Assembly (NCBI GenBank): GCA_020698575.1
Contig: CM036239.1
Location: forward strand, 52,358,263 to 52,422,262
Source of the DNA: Bostrychus sinensis
Taxonomy: Eukaryota; Chordata; Actinopteri; Gobiiformes; Eleotridae
Direction: 5' to 3'
Length of the DNA: 64,000 nt
Both the position numbers and the translations under genes were made by a program. Under the pieces are notes generated by a model, which saw nothing but the letters and a program-made list of their open reading frames with translations, searched no databases and had not been told where the DNA came from. Shown here piece by piece: positions 21,547 through 32,052 of the stretch (within the stretch, counting starts at the first letter, position 1; every line of letters begins with the position of its first letter).

Positions 21547-22498
21547 AGTTTTTTTTAGTATATCTTTTTTGTTGATCTTTATTTAGTTTGGAAATCTTGG
21601 CAGATTTTTTCAAAACGTTAATATCGCTATTTGTTAAAAGACTTGGTACACGTTTAGCATTCGTGGTTTCAGGTAAAACTGGTCTCACATTATATTGTGG
21701 ATCTTGGTTTTGTAAGACACATGTGTTAGATAACCCAACAGAGTGTGGTGGAGTTACAGGGCTGGTCTTTACTTCAGACACTTTATTGCAAGATGCTTGA
21801 TTGTTCTGAATGACATGTGCTTCTTTAACAATTTTATTTTGATCTGCTCTGTTTAGCTCATGGAAAATGATGGGAGTCAACTCATAAACATCGCCATCTG
21901 CTGTTCCAACCAGAGTATGACATTCACAAATTCTTTCAATCATTTTATTTATGTCCTTGAACTTCAGCATTACACCTGTTTTTCCACCTGGTGTACCTTT
22001 CTCTGTTCTGTTATGAGAATCAAAAAACCCATATCTCCTACTCTGGTCTCTAAAGACAGCTATACTTAAACTATTCATGATTAACAAACCGTACTGCATA
22101 TCATTACAGAGGTGGTACAGACCAGTTTGTAGTGATGGCATGTTACTATCTGTAGAATCTTTGAAATACCCATAGTATGCTAGACCTTTGGTGTTACCAA
22201 GTACATGTGTCTTTCCTTCTATTTCAGCAGGGACATTTCCAGCAGCTAAAAATGCCTGTGAGACTGTTTTCCTCACTTTCTGGTAAAGAGCATCACCTTT
22301 ATTTAAAACTTGATTAAGATCTTCAGTAGAGAGATTTTCACACTCATAAAAATGTGCCAAGAAAGTTGCTGCCATAGCTGTGCATTGTGTTGGCTCTCTG
22401 AATCTAGGTGAGAACTGAGAGTAAGAGGCTTTAACACACACCTCATCTGCATCATGTGACTCTACACTGGTGTTAGCAGAAGAGCTAGCAACACTCAC
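21530..22498 (-). CDS. Helitron-associated cysteine-protease-like domain (tegument-USP/C76-like pattern)
   Basis: A 322-codon frame with REPTQCTAMAATFLAHFYE near residue 37, where QC would be the catalytic Cys with its oxyanion Gln. About 130 residues later comes YGFFDSHNRTEKGTPGGKTG, a D-x-H pair like that of the ubiquitin-specific protease at the N-terminus of herpesvirus large tegument proteins (peptidase C76). LSTEDLNQVLNKGDALYQKV and GLYHLCNDMQYGLLIM lie between. The rest (residues 220-322) is low-complexity and basic. It directly precedes the Helitron-like repeat and zinc regions on the same strand. Fold and activity are inferred from motif spacing only. An open stretch continues upstream to about 22620 after one stop. 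Confidence 0.5.
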   Translation of the reverse strand: MSVASSSANTSVESHDADEVCVKASYSQFSPRFREPTQCTAMAATFLAHFYECENLSTEDLNQVLNKGDALYQKVRKTVSQAFLAAGNVPAEIEGKTHVLGNTKGLAYYGYFKDSTDSNMPSLQTGLYHLCNDMQYGLLIMNSLSIAVFRDQSRRYGFFDSHNRTEKGTPGGKTGVMLKFKDINKMIERICECHTLVGTADGDVYELTPIIFHELNRADQNKIVKEAHVIQNNQASCNKVSEVKTSPVTPPHSVGLSNTCVLQNQDPQYNVRPVLPETTNAKRVPSLLTNSDINVLKKSAKISKLNKDQQKRYTKKNCVRKK

Positions 22499-23340
22499 GC
22501 TAATGTTTACCTAGGATCGAGTTGGATACTGGACAGGCTTATTTTTCACCACAGCACGCGTTACCTCCGTTTCTTTGGACACATCAGCTTCTCTCGCTTT
22601 CTTTGGCTCAGGTGACATCATGTCCTCTGCAGAGGCGTAGCCATGTGGTGGCCTGGGGTGGCCACGGCCACTGTTGGTCAGACCTTGGCCACCCCATCGG
22701 CCCCCCCTGAGAGGTCCTGCACAACGGGCTATGCAGGTCCATAATGATGCTGGTGACTGATTGACGTTACGTCTTTACGCAGCTGTTGTAAAACAAACGG
22801 TTTGACACAGAGGCTTGCAGCTAAATCCTCCTGACAGATAAGAGCTCAAGCTTTGTGTCAGTTTTTATTTCACGTTGATAGGTTCAGGAATCACAGAGAT
22901 ATACACCGTTAAAGTTTGTAAAAGCATTTAGGCTTAATTAAAAGACATGCGGTTTATTACCACTCCACGGTGTTTTTTTGTTTTTGTTTTTTTTAGGTCC
23001 AGTGTCTCTTTTACTCAAAAACTATTACAAAAGAGATAATTATTTCCAATAACTTTGTTGTTAATTTTGATCAAAAGAGGAGAGATGGAGAAGAGCAGAG
23101 GAGAAACTACAGTTGGATGGGGACGCACTGTAAAGTTTTTGTTAAGAGAAATCGACCACCTCTTGTGACCCTTCAAAATAAAACTTCATCCTTTTCCATC
23201 AGCTGAAACAACTTTATTGTGGTAGAGCCTGAAAGGAAAGGCATTAGCGCTGCACGAGGAACTGACAGGAGCTGATAGTACAGACTGTGAAAGTCTTGGA
23301 CTGTCATGAAAAGTTTTGATGTAGACAAAGTTGTTAGTAA
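22499..23340. other. Helitron upstream flank and hAT-like terminus
   Basis: On the minus strand, SPEPKKAREADVSKETEVTR is open at about 22525-22620. At 22630 CAGAGGCGTAGCC resembles a hAT terminus. Beyond about 22760 nothing is recognised. Confidence 0.3.
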
Positions 23341-23393
23341 GTTATTACTGACGCGAATTTGACACCTGATTCGCGTGCGGTGTGAATGTACCA
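23341..23393. repeat. Solo fragment of the Harbinger copy-1 terminus
   Basis: acgcgaatttgacacctgat then tcgcgtgcggtgtgaatgta matches 3509-3555 with few changes. No coding region is attached. Confidence 0.55.
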
Positions 23394-24994
23394 TCAGTCT
23401 GTCACAGTTTCTCTCAAAGGTCAGATTCCATCAATACCATCAATACCATCAATTCAGGACAGAGCTCGTAAGCTAGAAGAATATTCCGTCTGGAAAAAGG
23501 TGAGGGGTAAGAGGGAATGATAGGAATGCCCTATTAGGTTTAAGAGGTCTACTGCAGTTGGAAAGATAGCGACAAAGAAAGAGACAGGATGGTCCACCAC
23601 AGCAACGCCAGGTAAACTGCACCTGAAAAACAGACAAAAGTAGATGTGAGAATGTGTCAGTAGATATAATCCACACAATGGCGTACATTAAATCTCCCAT
23701 TGAGACATATTTTCAACACGGGGAACCCTTGAAATGTTTCACTTTTGTTGTCTCTGTACTGAAACTATAAAAAAGTGAAACGCATACATTTAAACTGAAG
23801 TGCTCAGAGAAAAATGCACTTTGACATTATATTCTCACCTAAGAAATGCCATTATTCATCAGTGCACTCATTTACAATGCATTGTGGAAAAAAAACTTTT
23901 GATTTTTAAGTACTCTGAATACTTCCTGAAAGCAAATACTTGAGTGCTTTAACTCCAGTGATAATTTGACTGAATGATCTTATTTGTGCTGGAGTAATAT
24001 CTGACTGCTCGGCCCTATGCTTTGACTCAAATTAAGAAGTTGAGGATTTTGTCCACCACTAGTCTGCCATCACTGACTGATGTACCACACTGAAAGGGCA
24101 TCTATATTCCAAACATTTACACATTTTGATGGTCAAAAGCAATTTTTTTAAACAAAATGTTTTGGGAAGACCTTGTTTGACAATCTGTAAAAGGTGAGCA
24201 CTTATATGACAGTGGTCACAGAGCCAGAGCGAGCAAGATGAGATGTGATCAGAATCAAGGGAACAGCAATTCCTGCAAAGAAAGAAAAAATGCATTTCAG
24301 TCTGTGTTCAAGTAAGTGTAACACTTAGTCTAAGTGTAAAACTCACCAGGAAAGCAGAAGTGATTTTCAGACAAAATGTAAGAAAGATGAGAAAAATACA
24401 TTAGAAAAATAACACACCTTTCAGAATTCAAGCTTTAAATTTGGTCAAATAATTAATTACCTACCTAGTGAATCTAACTGTAAATAATGTATGATTAAAT
24501 AATCTTAAAGTGCATTGTAGTTAAAGCTGGAGCAAAATTACTGGCAGGAGAAATAACTTTGTTAGCCTAACATTACTACCATATAATTGAATTAAAGTGT
24601 GTAGTTTTCTATGCCTAAACTAAACTGATGATCCTAGTTTAGTTTTGAAAACTTGTGTCTTTGGAGATAACTGCACGTGCTATCCAATAAAGAACATCAT
24701 GTAAAAGTGCATTTTTTTCTCTAAATGGTTCAATTCAGTGAAACACACATTTAAGGTTTCAGTAGAAACAGAGTGAAACATTTCAAGCATTTTTTTTTTA
24801 ATAATTTTGATAATTATGGCTCACAGTTACAGAAAACAAACTGCTGGTGTCACACTAACTCTAAATGAACTGGAAACATCTGCAAGGTTTCCTGAGTCTT
24901 CCTAAACCAGAGACAAGGCCAACAGCATCTTTTCTAATGCAAGTTAATAGGCCACTTTGTTTCCTGACTGCAGGCTTCTTTCTGCTCACAAGCT
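23394..24994. other. No gene seen
   Basis: About 1.6 kb of AT-rich sequence; the short minus-strand frames show no motif. Confidence 0.4.
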
Positions 24995-25155
24995 TTATGG
25001 AGATGCTGATTTGATCATCCAGCAGGACTTGGGGTCCGGCCCGAGCTCCCTAAAGTACCACACACTGGGCAGATGACCATGGTATTACTGGGACAGACTG
25101 ACCTCCAAACTCTCCAGACATGAACCTCAAAGAGCATCTATGGAGTCGCACTCAC
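24995..25155 (+). pseudogene. Tc1/mariner transposase C-terminal remnant
   Basis: GDADLIIQQDLGSGPSSLKY, then WYYWDRLTSKLSRHEPQRAS, parallels the DLIFQQDxAPxHT ... SPDLNPIENLW catalytic region of Tc1-type transposases, with stops and substitutions. Too decayed to name the family. Confidence 0.4.
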
Positions 25156-26389
25156 TCATGATATTATTGCAAGATGTTCAAAGTTTATAATACCATTATA
25201 CCTTTTTGACCTACAAAAAGTGTCAGTGTTATATTATACTTAACCAATGCCGATAATTGGAGAAGGATCATTTTCAAAAAGAGGAGGAAAAAAAAGAGAG
25301 AGAGAAAGAAATATCGATTAGTAAAAGGAACAAAATAACTGGGTCAGCTAGTTATTATGAACACCAGTATGAAACACAATTCTGCATTAGGCTGTATGAC
25401 TTTCTCCTTTGAGACAAGCTACAGCTACAAACGGTGAGCTTAAGAATAAAATCAAAGACATTACGTATATTAGTATTAGGAACAGTATAACTAATGATGG
25501 GAAAGGCGATGACAATTAAATACAATATAAGCTAAAAAACATAAACTTAAGTTATTTTAGCAGTTAAAAAGCTAAAGGTAGTTGCTTAATTACCTCTGAA
25601 CAAGAAAATACCAGAAAAAGAACAGTTGAACTAAGAATGAATAAAATGCATTAATCTACCGAGTTGAGTGAAACATTTGTATGCATTTTCATAACTTTAA
25701 TATGACGACACCATATTAAAAAGTAAGGTCTTGATAATTCTGAGGAAAGAGTTCAGGCTTTTCTCCTCCTGAGTCATCCCATAGGATCTACAGCTGCCCA
25801 GTACGAAGAGGGGAACTTGTTTTGAAAAATTATTATGCATTAAATTAAAAATGGACACAACTGAGTGCACTGATGTAATTAAAATTAGGTGAATTTAGTA
25901 GAAACTGAACACAGATTGAGGCCAAGGTTTGGTGACTGCGCAGTAACAGCTGCGGCTACCTTAGCCTTAACTAAACTGTCAGCTTTACATACATTAGCTT
26001 GCTTTAAATGTTTGGAGAAAATATTTTACCCAGCACACAAAGTCAAACAAGCAACCATAACTTACAAATCAACCTATTCTCTAATTTACTGTCATTATTT
26101 GAGACATTTGAAGCTAAACTGTGAAAATATCGAGTAGAGAGAAAAAGACGTTGCTTCCCGAGCCAGACTCTCGAGCAAGAGGACTTGATCAGGCCGCTGC
26201 AGTTGTGATGACACGACGCATTCAGAGGACTTGGGAATTCACAGTTCAACTGGCAAAGTAACTTTATGATAGAAAATAGTGTAGACAGTGAATTAATGAA
26301 TACTAATTGTAGGTGAAAGGTAGCGGTATGACCACTATTATCATAACTATTTTTAGATGCATGCAAAATAGCAAAAAAAAAAAAAAAAA
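25156..26389. other. No gene seen
   Basis: AT-rich; a poly(A) run at about 26371-26394 is the only obvious feature. Confidence 0.4.
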
Positions 26390-27660
26390 AAAAAAGTGGA
26401 GGATTTTTATAAAATATTTTTTTCAATAATACTTAAAAGTGCCTTCACTGGCTGATAACTATTTATTAATAATGTGTACTGGAAAAAAAAGATAATAAAC
26501 ATGATCTGTGCGGCCTAAACTATCCACAGACCTGTCAATCACTCCGCCACAGCATGAACGCGGTTCACTGGCTGCGCATGCACAGTGCTGTGTAGCTGCA
26601 GCGGCAGCGTTAGCTCCAGGAGGTAGCACAACGGCTAAGAAGAAACACGAAACAAACAGCTGCTGAAGGAAAACTGCCTATCTTCTACCTTCTCCCTGCT
26701 GGACAGGTAAATAAGCTTGTGGTTTTGTTGTAATATGATTTTCTTGAGCTTGTTAGACTTATGATATGACGCAGGGCTCACGCATTCACCGTGAGACGCA
26801 CGCATTTCCCCTCCCTCTCACGCTCACACGCCACACCTCGCATTTCTCACGCTGAAAAAAGTCCTATTACTGGACGAGAATTAGACCTAACTGTCAACGT
26901 AAGCAACGCAAAAGTAAAAGATTTCTTATGCTTGGGGCAACTTATTTTGACTGATCGGACCAGGAGTCCCCTCTTATCTCACTGTTAGCCTGCTCTGATC
27001 CGCGGCCCCTCTCTGTGGCCCGCTTGTGTCGCCACGCTGTCGCGTGACTCGCCGTACACAGAACACAGCAGAGCGTCCCCGGATCTGACAGTTTACTTAG
27101 AATATATACATTTATTACTTTGTGTAATAAAACAGATAACCCCTGTGCAAAAAATCTCACGCCAAGCCAAGATCACAACTTGAGAGCCCTGCATATGATA
27201 TGAACTAGAGTTCTGTCACTTTGCATGCTAATGTCTGCTACTGCTACGAGCTGTAATGGGGAAAAAGAAAGGGAGATTTTATCTGCGTGAATCACTTTAC
27301 ACTGATGACAGTGTTGTCCCATCTTCTCTAACCCAGAGTCACTGGGGGAGACCTCCACCTGCCTCCGCTGTGTCCAGGAGTCCACAGATCGGTGAGTCAA
27401 AAACAGCTTTGTTTTTTTTCACAAAATAACTGGAATTTAGTCTCTAAATAGTTGCTCAGATGAGGTGTTGTAACAGGCACCAGTAGTGTCAGAGCAGAGC
27501 AGCGGTGCTGCCTCGCACAGAGAGAGGACACAGGCTGAGCAGGCTGCAGGAGTGGAACCAGCTAAACTTTAGAAGTGTTTGTTACAATTGTTGTCGGGCT
27601 GGGGCTTTAGTGTGTTAATACAATTAATTAATAATTACAGAAAAGGCAGGTATGCTTTCA
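26390..27660 (+). repeat. Unnamed dispersed repeat R1, copy 1
   Basis: It aligns by eye with 61840-62710: ggctgataact / actggaaaaa near the start, agctgctgaaggaaaactgc, the donor-like cagGTAAATAAGCTTGTGG, ttttcttgagcttgttagac and ttaattacaattaattaa at the end. The conserved donor after a short open frame suggests it carries or mimics a first exon. A hAT-type element (26770-27194) interrupts this copy and is absent from the other. No protein family recognised. Confidence 0.5.
26770..27194. mobile_element. hAT-like MITE nested in R1
   Basis: The ends are CAGGGCTCACG and GAGAGCCCTG, inverted. ATGATATGA directly flanks both sides (26761-26769 and 27195-27203). The R1 copy at 62 kb is uninterrupted here (ttagacttatgatatta), which confirms the borders. 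Confidence 0.65.
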
Positions 27661-28167
27661 ACATTATTGGTGCTTTTTGAAATGGATTTTACAATACTTC
27701 AATTAATTTGACAATTTAAGCTGCCACAATTTTATGTTTTTGGCATTTTCAGTTGTATTTTAGTCCCCGAACATCAGGGCAGGTAAAACACCAGTTGTTC
27801 ATTGTTAGTGAGGAGAGCAGTGAGACGTGCATGTGCATGGCTGATGGATCTTCAAGAAGTTTAGCAGGTATAAAGTCCTGTAATGTGACTACTACTGTGA
27901 AACTGTGACCCATTACTGAAGGCATCTGGACACAGATATTCTGTCCCTCATCCACTTGACCTCAGCAGTGTTGAAATGCTGAGAAAATGCTGAACTATTA
28001 TTAGATTATAACCATACGATTTTTCTCACTTAGGTGTAGAATTATATCTTACACAGATTTATTCATTTTTTCCCCGTTTGCAGGATGTAGAGGAACATGG
28101 TGCATGGGAGCTGAACACTTGCAGTGGTGTGTACAAGTTTGATTTATTGTTTGTGTTTGTTTTACAG
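27661..28167. other. No exon recognised upstream of OB-fold copy 1
   Basis: It ends with the acceptor tgtttgttttacag at 28167. A non-coding first exon may exist but I cannot place it. Confidence 0.35.
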
Positions 28168-29059
28168 AATGAGACTTTCAACTGTTTTGGGGCAGAAAAA
28201 AAAAGAGGGAGCATCTCTCCCAATGCTAGCAGTAAAAGTGCTCAAAGAGAAGAAGCAAACATTTGTGACACAGTGGAGCAAAAAGTCAAAGGAGGTGGCT
28301 CCAGAGATGATCAAAAACAACAAAATAGTGGCCATTACAGACGGACAGACAATCAGTAAAATGACCATCTACGAAGCACACACACACAATCTGAAAGAAA
28401 ACACGTATATATATTGGCTAACTATGAGCTGTTAATTAATACACATACTGCTCAAATTACACTAACGATACACTCTATAATCATGAACACAATCGACATA
28501 ACTGTACCCGGGGAGCTCCAGAGGGAAGCAGAGGAATTAACTGAGCCCACATCAAAAACAGTGGAAGTTGGGACAGAGGATACCACAGGATTCATCACGC
28601 CAAAAGATACAATCTCAGAGGTTGGTCATTTTGCATTTTTTTACCTATGTGTCCAGTCTGGAGTGCTGGTTTAGGTCTAATCTAGTCCAGTCTGTAGCCC
28701 TGGTTTATATCTGGTCAAGTCCAATCTGTATAATGTATTTTAAGTCTAATCTAGTCCAGTCTAGTCCAGCAGAGAGACCTGTTTAAATTTGCTGCGGAGC
28801 AATGATTAACTGAGGCTGAGGAGGAGCAGCATTGGTGGGAGATCTGGGCAGTAGCTGTACATGCAACACTTAAATGAGCAGGAGAGGAGTCTTCCAGGCT
28901 GAACAATCGCTTTAGCTCCTTATTTTATGATTATTATTAAAATTGTTTCCCTTTTTTTGCAGCCCACAGAGCCATCTGAAACACTCATGACGATTGTTGG
29001 TGGACATTTGATCTTTATCAGTGTTTATCTTGCTCCTTATTGTCACTGTAATGAGATAT
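28168..29059 (+). pseudogene. OB-fold-like gene, copy 1 (broken)
   Basis: The first coding exon (28168-28620) starts after tgttttacag with MRLSTVLGQKKKEGASLPM and reads KNNKIVAITDGQTISKMTIY, the first strands of an OB-fold like those of RPA-type single-strand DNA-binding proteins. At (TA)n near 28406 two extra bases shift the frame; LANYELLINTHTAQITLTIH continues in the new frame. The exon ends TCAGAG|GTTGGT. The next exon-like piece (28963-29059, PTEPSETLMTIVGG) matches the start of the last exon of copy 2, so the two middle exons are missing and the C-terminus is lost. Clearly a decayed duplicate of 32053-33645. Confidence 0.6.
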
Positions 29060-29102
29060 AGCGTTCTTCTTCTGGAAACTTCTGGAAACTGGTAGAATGC
29101 CG

Positions 29103-29115
29103 GTTGCTAGGCAAC
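29103..29115. promoter_or_regulatory. RFX X-box-like palindrome
   Basis: GTTGCTAGGCAAC is close to the RFX X-box (two GTTGC half-sites inverted). A possible first exon follows, ending CAGAG|GTAAGA at 29185. It could serve a transcript running toward OB-fold copy 2. Function inferred only. Confidence 0.3.
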
Positions 29116-29185
29116 GGCGACGCTTCTCGTGAGCTGGAAGAAAAAGCATAGAGGCTGTCAAAGTTGCCGGTGCGTTAGACAGAGG

Positions 29186-29779
29186 TAAGAAATACTCAGA
29201 TATATAATTTTCCTTTGTTATTTTACTGAAACAGTAACACAATGATAAACAAGACACAGATTTAGGAAAAACTCAGGATGCCAGGAACACAGAAGGCTTA
29301 ATAAACCTGAGTTATTACAGTTATTATAGTAACAGTTAACCGTTATTTTTCTACCAGTCCTAATTTTTTAATCTTTTCATTGGGCAAATACATAAAACTA
29401 AATAAAATAATGTATTATAATTAGTGGTTATTACTTTTATGTATGTAGATGAGCGCATTTATTTAAAGGCTACTGCTCAAAAAATAAATGTTTTATGACA
29501 AGCTAATTGTTTAACAGTGGCAGCACTTAACACAAATGCATAACGTTTTTTTTTTTTCTCTTTTTTTTGTAGGTTTTTCATCAACAGAAAATCAAACAAC
29601 GAAAGGGAAAAGTGACTCTAAACCAGGACTGAACCACAGGACTTAGACAAACTCGGTCTAAGTCTCCAGAGTCGCGCTTCCTGGCGTTCCTTTGATCAGC
29701 TGTGAGTGCTCAGTCAGACTGAGGAGCCACCAAACAGATGAACTCTGGTTCTCCTGAGGTCAGAGGTCTCAGTGCGGTG
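29186..29779. other. No gene seen
   Basis: AT-rich stretch, then acceptor-like ttttttttgtag at about 29572 and GC-richer sequence leading into the minisatellite. No coding motif. Confidence 0.35.
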
Positions 29780-30585
29780 CGCTTTGAGCCCTGGTGCGGT
29801 CCTGGTCGGGTCCTGGTCCTGGTATGGTCCTGGTCGGGTCCTGAACGGGTCCTGAACGGGTCCTGGTCGGGTCCTGAACGGGTCCTGAACGGGTCCTGGT
29901 CGGGTCCTGGTCCTGGTATGGTCCTGGTCGGGTCCTGAACGGGTCCTGGTCTGGTCCTGGTCAGGTCCTGAAGGGGTCCTGGTATGGTCCTGGTCGGGTC
30001 CTGAACGGGTCCTGGTCTGGTCCTGGTCGGGTCCTGAACGGGTCCTGGTCTGGTCCTGGTCAGGTCCTGAACGGGTCCTGCTTGGGTCCTGGTCCTGGTC
30101 GGGTCCTGAACGGGTCCTGGTCAGGTCCTGAACGGGTCCTGGTCTGGTCCTGGTCGGGTCCTGAACGGGTCCTGGTCAGGTCCTGAACGGGTCCTGGTCG
30201 GGTCCTGGTCTGGTCCTGGTCGGGTCCTGAACGGGTCCTGGTCTGGTTCTGGTCGGGTCCTGGATCTGAACCTGGTCGGGTCCTGAACGGGTCCTGGTCT
30301 GGTCCTGGTCAGGTCCTGAACGGGTTCTGGTCGGGTCCTGGTCCTGGTCTGGTCCTGGTCGGGTCCTGAACGGGTCCTGGTCAGGTCCTGAACGGGTCCT
30401 GGTCAGGTCCTGGTCGGGTCCTGGTCCTGGTCTGGTCCTGGTTGGGTCCTGAATGGGTCCTGGTCTGGTTCTGGTCGGATCCTGGATCTGAACCTGGTCG
30501 GGTCCTGAACGGGTCCTGGTCTGGTCCTGGTCAGGTCCTGAACGGGTCCTGGTCTGGTCCTGGTCAGGTCCTGAACGGGTCCTGG
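29780..30585 (+). repeat. Large GC-rich minisatellite (ggtcctggtc / gggtcctgaac units)
   Basis: About 800 bases of 11- and 12-base submotifs GGTCCTGAACG, GGTCCTGGTCT, GGTCCTGGTCG in changing order, so a higher-order array of related short units. It opens frames on one strand by chance. Strand composition is strongly skewed. Confidence 0.9.
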
Positions 30586-30948
30586 TGAAGTGCGAACGTA
30601 ACGCGGACCAAACTATGAACTAACGCCAGGGAGAGGACTGCAGCTCTGTTCGCCAAGGGCAGAAAAACATATGCGCATCTAACAAAAAAAAAAAAAAAAA
30701 AAATACAACTATACTACAAATAAAATGTATTTAAAAGGTTGCTAACGTTAGCAAACAAATGTAAAACTCTGCTGAAACAACACAGAGTTCATATTAATCA
30801 CAGAGGCCACAGCTGTGTTCAGATCCTGCTCTAAACCTAACACTGCAGTAAACATTAATGAAAGTGCGCCGTATGATATCATTGGGATATATTCAGTTGA
30901 AGAGGCGGAGCTCTGACCAATAGATGAGCAGGATATAAGGCCTGATAG
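30586..30948. other. No gene seen
   Basis: Contains a poly(A) tract at about 30684-30702; otherwise unassigned. Confidence 0.4.
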
Positions 30949-31884
30949 CAGAGGCACAACTTGGTGATGTGGGGCCCCAGTACAGGATCTCAGAATGGGC
31001 CCTAAAGTTATGAAACACATTCAGTACTCCATCCATCTTCTTCCGCTTTATCCGGGGCCGGGTCGCGGAGGCAGCAGTCTAAGCAGGGACACCCAGACAT
31101 CCCTCTCCCCGGACACTTCCTCCAGCTCCTCAGGAGGAACCCCAAGGCGTTCCCAGGCCAGCCGAGAGACGTAGTCCCTCCAGCGTGTCCTAGGTCTTCC
31201 CCGGGGCCTCCTCCCGGTGGGACATGCCCGGAACACCTCCCCAGGGAGGCGTCCAGGAGGCATCCGGAACAGATGCCCGAGCCCTCCTTGAACCGCCACC
31301 TTACCGTGGTGGAGGGGTTTGAGTGCCCGAATGATCCTAGGAGCTATGTTGTCGGGGGCTTAATGCTCCTGGTAGGGTCTCCCATGGCAAACAGGTCCTA
31401 GGTGACGGGCCAGACTAAGAGCGGTTCATAAACCCTTATGATGACAAAGAAAACGAGGCCAGTTACGTCGCCCGGTATGGCGCAGCCGGGGCCCCACCCT
31501 GGAGCCAGGCCTGGGGTTGGGGCTCGATTGCGAGCGCCTGGTGGCCGGGTCTCTCCCCACGGGACCCGGCCGGGCCCAGCCCGAAAGGACGACGTGGGGC
31601 CATCCTCCCGTGGACCCACCACCCGCAGGAGGAACCGTAGGGGGCCGGTGCAAGGAGGATCGGGCAGTGGTCGAAGGCGGGGGCCTCGGCGTCCCGATCC
31701 CTGGACACAGAAACTGGCTCTGGGGACATGGAATGTCATTCAGTACTACAAGGCCAAAAAACAGTGGCATTTTATAAATTAGAAAAGTTAATGCGTGAAC
31801 TTGAAGTACTGAATGTGTTTCATAACTTTAGGGCCCATTCTGAAATCCTGCATTGGGGCCCCACATTACCAAGTTATGCCACTG
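30949..31884. mobile_element. Hairpin MITE (hAT-like ends) split by an RTE insertion
   Basis: The 80-base arms 30949-31028 and 31805-31884 are inverted copies. The outer ends read CAGAGGCACAACTTGGTGAT and, inverted, CAGTGGCATAACTTGGTAAT, then tgtggggcccc. Without the RTE insert the element is about 230 bases with a 57-base loop. No flanking duplication could be made out. Confidence 0.6.
31029..31736 (-). mobile_element. RTE/Rex3-type LINE with 5' inversion (twin priming)
   Basis: The part at 31029-31285 on the minus strand is the LINE 3' end: GRPRTRWRDYVSRLAWERLG, VPPEELEEVSGERDVW, LLRLLPPRPGPG, then a GATGGATGGA tail. The part at 31286-31736 on the plus strand is the LINE 5' end: 5' UTR followed by TQKLALGTWNV, the start of the endonuclease. 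The two 5' sides meet head to head. CATTCAGTACT flanks the whole insert (31018-31028 and 31737-31747). This structure is the product of twin-primed reverse transcription. The middle of the element is absent, so it is inactive. Confidence 0.75.
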
Positions 31885-32052
31885 AGTGTGGGTCTGAGTC
31901 TGGGGCCCGACTCACTTGAATTTGGTAATGGCTGAATTAGACAGTTCCTGTTCCTTTAAAGTTGCAGCCTCTATTTGGCTCATTGCAAAATGTTGGACTT
32001 CAAATTGTACTAAATCACATTATTGTTTTTTTTTTTTTTGTTTGTTTTACAG

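Noticed and set aside
21241..22069. Plus-strand ORFs over the Helitron region
   Set aside because: Shadows of the minus-strand Helitron-like frames.
29738..29938. ORF of repeated GSWSGPERVLN
   Set aside because: It is a by-product of the minisatellite, not a gene.
31398..31782. Several overlapping ORFs of 85-115 codons on both strands
   Set aside because: They fall in the GC-rich 5' UTR of the RTE element; apart from the endonuclease start (TQKLALGTWNV) none has a motif.
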